Shown here in pieces: positions 16,276-25,448 of a stretch of 64,000 bases of DNA (positions within the stretch are counted from its first letter, which is position 1; every line of letters starts with the position of its first letter). Origin of the DNA: Clostridiales bacterium (GTDB taxonomy: Bacteria > Bacillota > Clostridia > Saccharofermentanales > Saccharofermentanaceae). A program made the translations under genes and the position numbers. The stretch lies in assembly GCA_017554745.1 (NCBI GenBank), contig JAFZHS010000009.1, forward strand, positions 1 through 64,000, read 5' to 3'. Below the pieces are notes generated by a model. The model was not told the DNA's origin and did no database searches. It saw only the letters and a program-made list of their open reading frames with translations.

Positions 16276-19200
16276 AGCTTCATGTTCCTTTTAAGCTTTT
16301 TTCTTTTGATCTCAACAGCAATGGCAATTACCGCTGCTGCCGTGGTTATTCCGGCTACGGTAAATCCTACTACCGTCTCTGTCCTTGTAAGCTCTCCCGA
16401 TATCGGAATGTCAGTAACATTAAGGCTCTGGTCCATATTGTCGAGATCATCGTGAGACAAGACTTTGATATCCTCAGCCTGTATGCCCTGCGCTATCTCT
16501 TCGTCAGTCGATTTGTCGTAGATCGTCTCTAATACAACTACACGGTCTCCGCTCTGCAGATTTGAAGAATCGAATTTGATGGTGACGTCTACAGTGCCTG
16601 TGGCCTCGGAAGGCTCGAATTCCTGTATCGATACGACCTCCACGCCTCTGCTTATTACATGCGTTCCGTTGCTCAGACACAATTCAGCCTTCGCGTAGTA
16701 TGCCTTGCCGACTTCAAGATTCTCAAAATAGATATGGTCGACTACAGTAACGACTGAGTCTTCAAGGAAAGACTTATCTCCCTTGACAGTTGTCGCGAAG
16801 GTCGAGCAAGCAGGTCTTTTAACAGTCTGGTCTTCGTCATCTATATCCTCATGCCTGGCTATGGGCTTTACACTTCCTTCTACAGCCAGCGACTCGAAAA
16901 CGACCAATTCAACAGGTTCGAGCGTTACCTTAACATCCTCAAAACTGACCACGACAAATCCCGATGGTTCGGATGGGACGAACGTCAGCTCTTGGGTATA
17001 TGTCTTTCCGTCAGGATCTGTATACGGCTGTCCGGTAGCCTTATCTATCAGAGTACCGGTCACGACATATTTCTCTCCGGGCGCAAGGCCTTCGAAGCTT
17101 ACCTTATCGTTTATGGTGACTACCTCCGACAATGTCAGAACGCCTGAATTTGTTCCGCTGTCATAAGCAGTGGTCTTTACGGATGGCGCTACTCTTACCG
17201 TCTGGTCAGCATCTTCCAGGTCTCTGTGCTGTGCGATCGAGATGCCCCTGAATGTCAGTCCTTCAAAACAGACGATGTCGAGTGATTCCATTCCCTGTGC
17301 CAAAGTCATTTCGTAAAGCATTGCAGTATCGACCGTAAAAGGCACGTCAACATATCCGCTTACGACTTTTCTCCCCTTGCCGTCCGTCGTCTCTTCACCC
17401 ACAGAACTGTCTGCCGTGAACGTCACAACGGATAAATACATGTTCCCGTCTTTATCCGTAAGATAGTCGCCTGTGCTCTTATCGTAGAGGCTTCCGGTAA
17501 GGACATATTCGTAGCCTGAGATTAGATTATCAAAGCAGACCTTATCGACCAGCTCGACTGTTGTACCGCACCACACATCATGGGACAACTCTGTATTAGT
17601 AAATTCAGTCCTGATCTCCGGCTCGATATCAAGCTTATTGTAAGCTTTTACTTCGAGTGTCTTGTTGTCATCGTTTTCGCTCAGGTAAATGATCCTCGAA
17701 ATGCCATCGGTAGCGTCATCCCATACTACACGGTAAACAGGCTCTGCGATCTCGTCTATCCTGTACCAGCCGACGGGAAGATTCTTGAATTCAAGCACAC
17801 CGTTCTTATTTGTAGAGCCCTTTGCCAGACTCTTGGTCTGCCAGGAAGGCTCTGCCAAATTGCCGCCGTAGTAAAGCTCAAACTTCACTCCCTTTATGAC
17901 CAGATCGTCAGAGGACTTTGCCACTTTGATCGTCACTTCATTCCTGTCATTTGTAACGCTCTCTGTAACGGTCTCAGAGCCAACGGTGATATTCTTGTAC
18001 CATTTGCCGTCATTGCCGTCAGTAAAGCCCTCCGGGACCTTATAGGTGTATTCGGCAGAAGACCCGCTGTAGCACTTATCAGGCTTAACCTCCGCGAGCA
18101 CATAATTGCCGGAAGGAACCTTTAAAGTCTCTATGTGATCACCGCTTCCGGTCTTCCAATAAACAATTCCGTCAGTTTCCGACAAACCGCTTGCGAGCAT
18201 CTTCGTTTTATCTTCATTCCAAAGCTCGAAAACAAATCCTTCCGTGCTGTCATCGTTATCCGTAACGCCCTTAATGACCTTTATCTCACCCGAGCTCATA
18301 TTGTTCTCAACAGTAAAACCATACATAGCCTCTGATGAAATATCTCCCGTAGTAAAGCTGTACGTGTAAGTCGTCTCATTTACTTTAGTCCAGCCTGAAG
18401 TATCATTCGTGACAGAGTACGCGATAACAGTACCGTCTGCGCACTTGAAAGGAGCTGGCTTCGAGAACTTCTCTGTAACAACATAATCTGTACCGTACTT
18501 CAGAGGAAACGAATCTGTGCCTTCCCACTTGTTATCCGATGCATCGTACCAGTTCCAGCTGCCGTCCTTATACTTATAAGTCGCGACAAGATCACTGCCT
18601 TCCTTTACCGTGAAGACTGTCGTTGTAATATCCAGTTCGGTGGAAGTAGTCTTCTCCAAAGCTATACTGCTCGCCTCGGTGAAAAGACCTTCATTGCTGC
18701 CTGAACCGGTATTTGCAATTACAATGCTGTCTGACCCGGAAGTATATGAATAGTCTTCAATCGTGCCGGAACAGATCTGTCCCGCGCCGTTCCTTTGCAC
18801 CGAATAAGCAAGTCTTCCATAGCTGCCGTCACAAGATGTCAGCCCGAAGCTTATGCAATAGATATTCTCATCGGAAAATCTGTAGATATCAGGAAGGCTT
18901 CCGTTTGCAGTAAGACTGATTTTCGCGCCTTCAGGCAGGATAACGCCTGCCGGAGCAGTCGTCTCTTTAACGTAGAGCTTATCTTCATATGCTGTCGCGG
19001 AGTCATCTGTCTTAGTCATCCGGTAGCGCTGCTTACTGTAGCTGCCGCTGATCAACGCATAGTAATCAGTATAGACTCCGTCAGAATCGTCATCTCTTAA
19101 TTCGCCTACTTTATCAGCCAGTTCACTGTCCGAATAAAAAGAGAATACAGCGCCCGTATAAGCGATGCCGGACGGATCTTTTTTCTCAATGCAAAAGCCC

Positions 19201-19991
19201 GCATATGCATTATCAGTCAGATCTGTTGCGCGGAGCACCATAAAACCGGTAAAGCTTCCTTTGCCTGCCTCAGCAGAGCTGTCTGCCAACGGCTTTTTGC
19301 AGAAATATCCCATCGAAGAGCTGCCCGTCCACTGCATCGGCACGCCGTTCTCGATGCCTGCATAGATGGTTATGTGCTGGGCGTTGGTGCTGTCCCTGTC
19401 GTCATTCCACCACATGATCATGTCGCCGGGCTTGATCCCGTATGTATTGATAATGGTTATCCACTCTTCGCTCTGTATGCCTTTTGTCCCGTTGGTGTCA
19501 AAGCTCGAGAAATGGTTCTCGGATGCCGAGATCCCGCGGCTTCTGAAGATACCGTTAGTAAAGCTGGTCTTGATACCTGCAAAACCCGGTCTGTAGAAAC
19601 CGTACTTGTCCGGATTGCCTCCGCCGGAATAAGACAGCGTCTTATAGCCGTATGAACCGGGCGTGCTGTTGATCGTGGCCGTACCGAGAGCAACGCTGTA
19701 AGCAAGGCTTACCGAGCCCGCGCAGTCTATGCCGTTCCAGCCTCCGCCGCCCCATTCGTACTTGACGCCGTCTAGTCTCTTACAGGCTGAGAGTATCGCA
19801 TCACGAAAAGATTTAGCCGATGAATAACCCGCAGCTTTTGTATTGCTCGCTGAGACAAGCGCATTGGAACTGATTACTGCTGCCTTAACATTTTGAGGCT
19901 GAATTAAAAACGGCAACGTGCATATCGCAATCGTTGCCGCCGTAAAAGCCGAGATGATCCTCGCTCTTAGATTTATTGTCTTGTGTTTCAC
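16272..19991 (-). CDS. Large surface-anchored protein with NlpC/P60-like domain, SpaA/Cna-B-like domains and T-Q ester-bond repeats
   Basis: The 1239-residue secreted protein starts with a signal peptide (cleavage likely after residue 37). An NlpC/P60-like domain follows, with Cys90 in GIDCAGS and His206 in NAQHITIY. Several Cna-B/SpaA-like beta domains come next (for example SGEIKVIKGVTDN and NEVTIKVAKSSDD). Three repeats of the VaFE/T-Q ester-bond type have blocks such as VSFEGLAPGEKYVVTGTL and close with DQTV, DQTV and DQSL. The C-terminus has IPISG (1195-1199), a hydrophobic helix and a basic tail, like a variant sortase signal. The start is GTG with GGAGG 7 bases upstream, overlapping the upstream stop (GTGA). 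It probably acts as a wall-bound adhesin with hydrolase activity. Confidence 0.85.
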   Translation of the reverse strand: MKHKTINLRARIISAFTAATIAICTLPFLIQPQNVKAAVISSNALVSASNTKAAGYSSAKSFRDAILSACKRLDGVKYEWGGGGWNGIDCAGSVSLAYSVALGTATINSTPGSYGYKTLSYSGGGNPDKYGFYRPGFAGIKTSFTNGIFRSRGISASENHFSSFDTNGTKGIQSEEWITIINTYGIKPGDMIMWWNDDRDSTNAQHITIYAGIENGVPMQWTGSSSMGYFCKKPLADSSAEAGKGSFTGFMVLRATDLTDNAYAGFCIEKKDPSGIAYTGAVFSFYSDSELADKVGELRDDDSDGVYTDYYALISGSYSKQRYRMTKTDDSATAYEDKLYVKETTAPAGVILPEGAKISLTANGSLPDIYRFSDENIYCISFGLTSCDGSYGRLAYSVQRNGAGQICSGTIEDYSYTSGSDSIVIANTGSGSNEGLFTEASSIALEKTTSTELDITTTVFTVKEGSDLVATYKYKDGSWNWYDASDNKWEGTDSFPLKYGTDYVVTEKFSKPAPFKCADGTVIAYSVTNDTSGWTKVNETTYTYSFTTGDISSEAMYGFTVENNMSSGEIKVIKGVTDNDDSTEGFVFELWNEDKTKMLASGLSETDGIVYWKTGSGDHIETLKVPSGNYVLAEVKPDKCYSGSSAEYTYKVPEGFTDGNDGKWYKNITVGSETVTESVTNDRNEVTIKVAKSSDDLVIKGVKFELYYGGNLAEPSWQTKSLAKGSTNKNGVLEFKNLPVGWYRIDEIAEPVYRVVWDDATDGISRIIYLSENDDNKTLEVKAYNKLDIEPEIRTEFTNTELSHDVWCGTTVELVDKVCFDNLISGYEYVLTGSLYDKSTGDYLTDKDGNMYLSVVTFTADSSVGEETTDGKGRKVVSGYVDVPFTVDTAMLYEMTLAQGMESLDIVCFEGLTFRGISIAQHRDLEDADQTVRVAPSVKTTAYDSGTNSGVLTLSEVVTINDKVSFEGLAPGEKYVVTGTLIDKATGQPYTDPDGKTYTQELTFVPSEPSGFVVVSFEDVKVTLEPVELVVFESLAVEGSVKPIARHEDIDDEDQTVKRPACSTFATTVKGDKSFLEDSVVTVVDHIYFENLEVGKAYYAKAELCLSNGTHVISRGVEVVSIQEFEPSEATGTVDVTIKFDSSNLQSGDRVVVLETIYDKSTDEEIAQGIQAEDIKVLSHDDLDNMDQSLNVTDIPISGELTRTETVVGFTVAGITTAAAVIAIAVEIKRKKLKRNMKL

Positions 19992-20947
19992 GATACTTCC
20001 TCCAAAGGTGCTGATATCTGATTGATCTTCCCGTTATCTAAGTTGTAAAGATATATGCTGTCTGACAGTCTGTCCGAGATCCTTACATGCTCACTGTTCG
20101 TCTCCCTTACAAGGTTTATGAGCTTTGTGCTCTCATCAAAGATACCCGTCGACAGCACGACAAGGTCATGAACAGAAGACGGCAGGATATAACAGTCCGT
20201 ACCGATACTCTTTGCCACATTACCTATAACGTCCTTATACAAAAGTGCGTTGGCTCCGAAGAACTCATACTTATTGCTGATGACGTAAACGCGTTCGTTC
20301 TCGGGGACGTCATTGATATAAGGGAAGGACTGGTCTATATCATCTTCCTTTGCGCCCCAGCGCTTCATCATGCGCATCATGGTCTCTTCTATCCTTTCAC
20401 TCTTAAACGGGAACATTTTCTTGGTGTTCTTCTTGGCCATGGCATATAAAGCCTTCTCCGTAAGCTCTTCTGCCTTGGCGATATCATTTGTTATCAGGAA
20501 TCCTGATACTCCTTCTTCGTCTACATTGGTGATCGCTCTGTAGACAACGGTTAGATCCATCAGTTTCCTGTGCGGACAAAGAGCGATCATCTCCTGGTTC
20601 TCCCTGGTATTAACCACCTGAAAGACGATCTTATCCTTCATCGAAGTCAGATCCAGCTCTAAAATGTCTTTCGGCAGATACTTCAGTGATTCCTCAAGAT
20701 ATATCGCCTGGTTTGCCATGACCTTTTCAAAGGACTCGCAGTTCTTGTACTGTTCATACATGCGCTCCATATAAAAAGTAGGCCCGCAAAATGAGCACTT
20801 CTCCTTAGGCTTTATCACTACGCCCGTAAGACAAGTATTCACCTTTGGGACTTTTCTAAGTTCGAGCTCGCACCCGGCATACCTTTCGGGCATATAGTCG
20901 AGGAACTCTTTCATGACTCTCTCCTTGAAACTCTCGTAATCCATCAT
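19988..20947 (-). CDS. DUF5688-family protein of unknown function
   Basis: The 319-residue soluble protein matches the DUF5688 pattern as I recognise it: MDYESFKERV at the start, the block IALCPHRKLMDLTVVYR, and late VYVISNKYEFFGANALLY. A CSFC pair sits near residue 50. No signal peptide or membrane helix is seen, so it is cytoplasmic. Function is not known; families of this type are common and often multicopy in gut Clostridia. An in-frame ORF extends upstream to 21010 through a terminator-like hairpin. The first ATG of the MM pair at 20947 was chosen because GGAGG lies 9 bases before it. Its stop overlaps the surface-protein start. Confidence 0.75.
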   Translation of the reverse strand: MMDYESFKERVMKEFLDYMPERYAGCELELRKVPKVNTCLTGVVIKPKEKCSFCGPTFYMERMYEQYKNCESFEKVMANQAIYLEESLKYLPKDILELDLTSMKDKIVFQVVNTRENQEMIALCPHRKLMDLTVVYRAITNVDEEGVSGFLITNDIAKAEELTEKALYAMAKKNTKKMFPFKSERIEETMMRMMKRWGAKEDDIDQSFPYINDVPENERVYVISNKYEFFGANALLYKDVIGNVAKSIGTDCYILPSSVHDLVVLSTGIFDESTKLINLVRETNSEHVRISDRLSDSIYLYNLDNGKINQISAPLEEVS

Positions 20948-20980
20948 TTGTTTCTTCCTCCGTACATAAAAATTTGCAAC

Positions 20981-21007
20981 AAAAAACGCACCCGTAAAGG
21001 ATGCGTT
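20981..21007 (-). terminator. Terminator or attenuator ahead of the DUF5688-surface protein-sortase operon
   Basis: Minus strand: a 9-bp stem (AACGCATCC / GGGTGCGTT, one G-T pair) followed by six T residues. It lies 73 bases after thiN, so it can end that operon. A -10 box TATAAT sits just upstream of it, so the same hairpin may also act as an early attenuator of the surface operon. Confidence 0.75.
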
Positions 21008-21018
21008 CATTCATATGC

Positions 21019-21047
21019 ATTATAAGTTTAGACGGTTTTCGAGTCTC
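21019..21047 (-). promoter_or_regulatory. Possible promoter of the surface-protein operon
   Basis: Minus strand: GAGACT, a 17-bp spacer and a perfect TATAAT. The predicted start near 21012 is only a few bases before the terminator-like hairpin at 20981-21007. Confidence 0.5.
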
Positions 21048-21079
21048 ATTCAATAGCTCAAAGTCTCAATTTTGGCACC

Positions 21080-21751
21080 CTAATTTGCATTTGTTACCAC
21101 GATGAACATGAGCCCGGCCCTTATAAACACTGCTATTTCGGAGGTTTTGTCTAATGGTTTGTTCGAAAACGTATAAGACGACCCTGCTTCTATATCCTGA
21201 TCATCAAGAGCGTAATATAATCCTTTGGTCGTAACCCCCTTAACAGGCTCGGTAAAATTCCACGGGATCAGGGATACCGCAACAGGCCCGTCAAAAGAAG
21301 AGATATCTATAACAGCCGAATCTTCACCATAGAGCGGATAGCAGGTTGTAATGCCGTCAGTGATCTTAATGTCCCTTCCCAAGGATTTCATCTTAAGGAC
21401 AAGACCGAGATTTGCGATTACGTGATCGATCCTTCCTGCCAAAGGACAGACAAGTACGATCTGTGCATCCTCACCGGCTTTGCCTAAAGCGATCTCAGTA
21501 TCGGTCCAGTCTTTTTCGACTGGATAGCGCTCCGTGAAGATATTGTTGTCAGAAATGAACTTAAGACCTTCGGAAGTGATCGAATCCATATCACCGACTA
21601 CCATATCAGGGATGATATCGAAGCGCGCAAGAAAATCCGCGCCGCCGTCGCAGCAGATTATCACGTGGTCTTCATTTTGTCCGGATATATCCTTGATATA
21701 CTTTGCAGCGCAGTCCGGCAAAGGCCCGCCTGAGACGATCAGATACAGCAT
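21080..21751 (-). CDS. thiN: Thiamine pyrophosphokinase
   Basis: ThiN transfers pyrophosphate from ATP to thiamine, giving thiamine diphosphate. The 223-residue protein shows the family blocks: CCDGGADFL, GDMDSIT (metal and ATP binding), KDWTDTE, and AGRIDHVIANL where GGRxDH is usual. It is the last gene of the def-to-thiN operon and overlaps rpe by 13 bases. This position is conserved in Firmicutes. Confidence 0.94.
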   Translation of the reverse strand: MLYLIVSGGPLPDCAAKYIKDISGQNEDHVIICCDGGADFLARFDIIPDMVVGDMDSITSEGLKFISDNNIFTERYPVEKDWTDTEIALGKAGEDAQIVLVCPLAGRIDHVIANLGLVLKMKSLGRDIKITDGITTCYPLYGEDSAVIDISSFDGPVAVSLIPWNFTEPVKGVTTKGLYYALDDQDIEAGSSYTFSNKPLDKTSEIAVFIRAGLMFIVVTNAN

Positions 21752-22395
21752 TTCTTAAGATCTTCTATAGCCTTAGCAGGATCATCTGCGTGGAATACCG
21801 CACTGCCCGCTACGAAAAGCCTTGCGCCGGCATCGTAGATCTCCTTGATCGTAGACTCTGCTACACCGCCGTCTACGGAGATGATCGTATCAGCCTTCGC
21901 TTCATCGATCGCAGCCTTGAGCTTTCTGATGCGTTCACCGGAAGTTGCAAGATATCCCTGTCCGCCAAAACCCGGATAGACCGTCATGATGAGGATGATC
22001 TTTACCTTGCCGATGTAAGGGAAAACCTTTTCGACAGGTGTATCAGGATGAACAGCGATGCCTGCTGTCTTGCCGTAAGATTCGATCTCCTTGATAAGAC
22101 TGTCAGGATCGTCCGTACACTCGATATGGAATGTGATATTGTCTGAACCCGCATCCGCAAAAGCCTTGATGTACTTCTCGGGATTTGTGATCATGAGATG
22201 CGTATAGAACTTGATGTCAGTATATTTGCGGATCGATTCTATGACCGGGATACCGAAAGAGATGTTATTAACATAATGGCCGTCCATAACATCGATATGG
22301 AGATACTCAGCGTTTGCTTCGACGGCTTTGATATCTCTCATGAGGTAGCCGAAATCAGCGGCCAGTATTGAAGGTGCTATCCCTAAATCGTTCAT
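21739..22395 (-). CDS. rpe: Ribulose-phosphate 3-epimerase
   Basis: A TIM-barrel enzyme of 218 residues interconverting ribulose-5-phosphate and xylulose-5-phosphate in the pentose phosphate pathway. The expected blocks are present: APSILAADF at the N-terminus, HIDVMDGHYVNNISFG with metal-binding His and Asp, THLMI, MTVYPGFGGQGY and SVDGGV. It overlaps rsgA by 4 bases (ATGA) and thiN by 13 bases. Confidence 0.96.
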   Translation of the reverse strand: MNDLGIAPSILAADFGYLMRDIKAVEANAEYLHIDVMDGHYVNNISFGIPVIESIRKYTDIKFYTHLMITNPEKYIKAFADAGSDNITFHIECTDDPDSLIKEIESYGKTAGIAVHPDTPVEKVFPYIGKVKIILIMTVYPGFGGQGYLATSGERIRKLKAAIDEAKADTIISVDGGVAESTIKEIYDAGARLFVAGSAVFHADDPAKAIEDLKKCCI

Positions 22396-23318
22396 TGCTT
22401 TCTCCTGATCTTATAATTGTTCCTATTATCGTATAGCTCCGTGTAGAAGCTTACATATCTTTCAAAACGTCCCCGGTCGATCTTTCCTTCGGCCAGAGCC
22501 TGCCTGATGACACAGCCGTCTTCCTTGCGGTGCGAACAGTCATCAAATCTGCAGCCAGTCGCAAGCGCATTTATCTCAGGATATCCGTATAAGACATCTC
22601 TGTAGTCGATTCCCTGCTCTTCAAGCGACAGAGAGGTAAAGCCCGGAGTATCGCAGATAAAACCGTCAAAGAACTCGTGAAGCTCGACATGTCTGGTCGT
22701 GTGTCTGCCGCGCTTGATCTTGCTGCTGACTTCACCGGTCTGCATTATATCAATACCGAGAAGAGAATTGCAAAGCGTACTTTTACCGACTCCGGAAGGG
22801 CCTGCGAAAGCGGCTATTCCATCACCTATTATATCCCTAAGATCACTTTTGGTAAGAGCATTTTGAGGCGAAGAAACAAGCACTTCGTAACCCGCTTTGG
22901 TATAAACCAAACAAAGCCTCTCGCTGTCACCGGTATTAAGATCGCTCTTCGTGAAGATGATCACGGGCTTGATGTTGTTCAGCCCGCAGATAAGAAGCAT
23001 CTTATCGAGCAAAGTAAGGTCCGGAGCAGGATTTGTTACCGAGAATGTAAGGAGCATTATGGACAGGTTTGCGACCGGAGGTCTTGCAATAAAGCTGGTC
23101 CTCTCCTCAATATCGTCTATTACATACTCGACATCAGGGTCGCCCGAAGGCACGATCGCAACACGGTCTCCGATGGCAGGCTTTATGCCTTTGAGCCTGA
23201 ATGCTCCTCTGGCCGCGCACTGCGCGCTTGTCAGATTATTATCCTTAACGAAACGAACGGTGTAGACGCCGCCTACACCCTTCGTTATAACTCCTCGAAA
23301 AGACTTATCTTCTGACAT
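22392..23318 (-). CDS. rsgA: Ribosome small-subunit-dependent GTPase A
   Basis: RsgA checks late 30S assembly. The 308-residue protein has an N-terminal OB-fold and a circularly permuted GTPase domain, with G4 (TKSD) before G1 (GPSGVGKST), then DTPGF (G3). The C-terminal zinc motif includes CRFDDCSHRKEDGC. The G4 motif TKxD instead of NKxD is common in the family. It sits between pknB and rpe in the conserved operon; PASTA kinase and RsgA are functionally linked in other Firmicutes. Confidence 0.95.
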   Translation of the reverse strand: MSEDKSFRGVITKGVGGVYTVRFVKDNNLTSAQCAARGAFRLKGIKPAIGDRVAIVPSGDPDVEYVIDDIEERTSFIARPPVANLSIMLLTFSVTNPAPDLTLLDKMLLICGLNNIKPVIIFTKSDLNTGDSERLCLVYTKAGYEVLVSSPQNALTKSDLRDIIGDGIAAFAGPSGVGKSTLCNSLLGIDIMQTGEVSSKIKRGRHTTRHVELHEFFDGFICDTPGFTSLSLEEQGIDYRDVLYGYPEINALATGCRFDDCSHRKEDGCVIRQALAEGKIDRGRFERYVSFYTELYDNRNNYKIRRKQ

Positions 23319-23328
23319 ATATCAAGCT

Positions 23329-25440
23329 TTAACCCGGATTGCCGCCCTGACCCTGGTTCTGGTCATCGCCGTTACCGCCGCCCTGATTAGGATCCGTAGT
23401 CGGTACCGGAGTATTCGTCGGCGTAGGTACCGGCGTATTAGTCGGCGTTGGTATTGGTGTCGCCGTAGGCAGCGGCGCAAATACGGCCGTGAATTCCGTA
23501 CTGCCGGTTACTACGAATGTATATGTGTTTGAGATAGCGAGCTGGTTACCGAGTGAATCGAGCCAGCAATCGAATACGAAGCCTGCAGCAGGTGTAGCCG
23601 TAAGAGTAACCTGGGTGTTGAGCTCATATGTGCCGCCGCCCGTTACTGTACCTGTTCCGACCATCTTAACATCGATAACAGCCTGAGGCGGTGTAGGCGT
23701 AGGCGTACCGCCGTTCTGGTAGTCTTCCTTTGTTCCGACATAAAGCTTGACTGTAGACTTTCTGTTGACAGGAGATCCTGCCGGAGGGTCGGTAATGATT
23801 ACATACTGCTGGCTCGGAGGCAGGTTGGTTACATCCGCAGAGCCGACGACAGTAGCATTAAGCGTGCTCTCCGCCAGCTTAGCCTTAGCGTCTTCAACAT
23901 TCTGTCCTACGACATCAGGAACCACTACGGAAGTATTAGGCTCGATAGCGTATATGACAATGATCTGCTGACCTATAGTAACCTGTGAGGATGCTTCAGG
24001 CTCTGTCCTGATAACCTTGCCGGGCTCTACATCATCAGAAGGCTCTGCACGGAAAGACACTTCGAAGCCGAGCTTTGTAAGCGATGAATAGCAGCTGTCG
24101 CGGTCAATGTTTGCATAATCCTGCAGGATTATGACCTCATTAGCCGTAGATACCGTAAGCTCGATAACGCTGAGCTTGTTATTAGTGGAGATGACCATGC
24201 CTTCAGCAGGCTTCTGGCCCAAAACTATACCGGATTCAAAATCATTCGTGATCTCATACTTGACCGTGTAGTTAACCTGGGCAAGATCAAGTTTCTTCTT
24301 GACTTCATCTAAGGTCAGTCCCACGTAATTCTCGACCTTATATTCGGTATTTTCCTCTATGTGCGTAGCATTGCCGACGGCTCTGACCACAAGGATACCG
24401 ATACCTATAAGAACGCCGATGATGACAACGATAATGAGCGCAAGCAGAATATTGTCCCTGAATCTGGAGATCCTTCTGGACTCGGCGCTCTTCTCGATCT
24501 CGGAGATCTTCTCGTACTCAGGATCCTGTCTGAAAGAGATGTTCGCGTCTGTGTTCGTATTCTTTTCGGGCACATTGGAGATGACACCGTAAACGCCGTT
24601 AGGGTCAACAAGCAAAGAATCAAGCTCTGTTACGAGCTGGCGCATCGTCTGATAACGTCTCTCGGGAGACTTCTGCATGCATTTTGCAATGATCGAATCA
24701 AGTCCCTTCGGGATGCCCTGCATGAGCGATGAAGGTACCGGAGGTGTCTCCTGCAGGTGCTTGACTGCGATGGCTACGTTGGAATCTCCGTCGAAAGGAA
24801 GTCTTCCCGTTACCATCTCGAAAAGCGATACGCCCAAAGAATAGATATCAGACTGGGGGCCTACATTGCCGCCCCTTGCCTGCTCGGGAGAGAAATAGTG
24901 TACCGAGCCCATCTGCACGCCGGACATTGTGATCGTTGTGCTGGAAGCAGCGCGTGCGATACCGAAGTCCGTTATTTTTGCAACACGGTCACGTGAGATA
25001 AGGATGTTCTGGGGCTTGATGTCCCTGTGAACGATACCGTTCTGGTGAGCGTAATCCAAAGCAAGACCGATCTGGATAACGATCGGTACTGCATTACGCC
25101 AGTCCAGGTGACCGTTCTGGTTGATGAGATCTTTTACGGTGATGCCTTCGATATATTCCTGGACGATGTATCTGAAGTTGCCTTCATGACCTACACCGAA
25201 AACCTTTACGATGTTTGCGTGGTTAAGTGAAGCGACTGACTTTGCTTCAGCATCGAATCTTCTTATAAACTCTTCGTCTGAAGAGAACTCAGGCTTAAGG
25301 ATCTTGATGGCGACATTAACGCCGGTGTTCATATCGATTCCGAGGTATACGTTAGCCATACCGCCTGAGCCGATAAGCTTGACGATCCTGTACTTGTTCG
25401 CAAATATCATGCCCTCAGGGCCGTGAACCTGATTTGCCAT
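23329..25440 (-). CDS. pknB: PASTA-domain serine/threonine protein kinase (PknB/PrkC type)
   Basis: The 703-residue membrane kinase has a Hanks-type domain (residues 17-280: GSGGMANVYLG, Lys46, HRD 138-140, DFG 158-160), a juxtamembrane stretch, one membrane helix (331-353) and three extracellular PASTA repeats (about 366-572). After these comes a beta domain with KMVGTGTVTGGGTYELN and PAAGFVFDCW, resembling InlB B-repeat/Flg_new modules (about 588-655), then a Pro-Thr and Gly-Asn-Gln tail. The typical PrkC stops after PASTA. It senses muropeptide or lipid II and regulates cell wall growth. It is adjacent to its cognate phosphatase. Confidence 0.95.
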   Translation of the reverse strand: MANQVHGPEGMIFANKYRIVKLIGSGGMANVYLGIDMNTGVNVAIKILKPEFSSDEEFIRRFDAEAKSVASLNHANIVKVFGVGHEGNFRYIVQEYIEGITVKDLINQNGHLDWRNAVPIVIQIGLALDYAHQNGIVHRDIKPQNILISRDRVAKITDFGIARAASSTTITMSGVQMGSVHYFSPEQARGGNVGPQSDIYSLGVSLFEMVTGRLPFDGDSNVAIAVKHLQETPPVPSSLMQGIPKGLDSIIAKCMQKSPERRYQTMRQLVTELDSLLVDPNGVYGVISNVPEKNTNTDANISFRQDPEYEKISEIEKSAESRRISRFRDNILLALIIVVIIGVLIGIGILVVRAVGNATHIEENTEYKVENYVGLTLDEVKKKLDLAQVNYTVKYEITNDFESGIVLGQKPAEGMVISTNNKLSVIELTVSTANEVIILQDYANIDRDSCYSSLTKLGFEVSFRAEPSDDVEPGKVIRTEPEASSQVTIGQQIIVIYAIEPNTSVVVPDVVGQNVEDAKAKLAESTLNATVVGSADVTNLPPSQQYVIITDPPAGSPVNRKSTVKLYVGTKEDYQNGGTPTPTPPQAVIDVKMVGTGTVTGGGTYELNTQVTLTATPAAGFVFDCWLDSLGNQLAISNTYTFVVTGSTEFTAVFAPLPTATPIPTPTNTPVPTPTNTPVPTTDPNQGGGNGDDQNQGQGGNPG
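23402..23463. repeat. Short tandem repeat in the 3' end of pknB
   Basis: About two and a half copies of a 24-bp unit beginning GGTACCGG encode the TNTPVPTP stretch of the extracellular tail. Copies differ by a few bases. Such a repeat could vary in copy number between strains without changing the frame. Confidence 0.7.
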
Positions 25441-25448
25441 ATTTCCCC

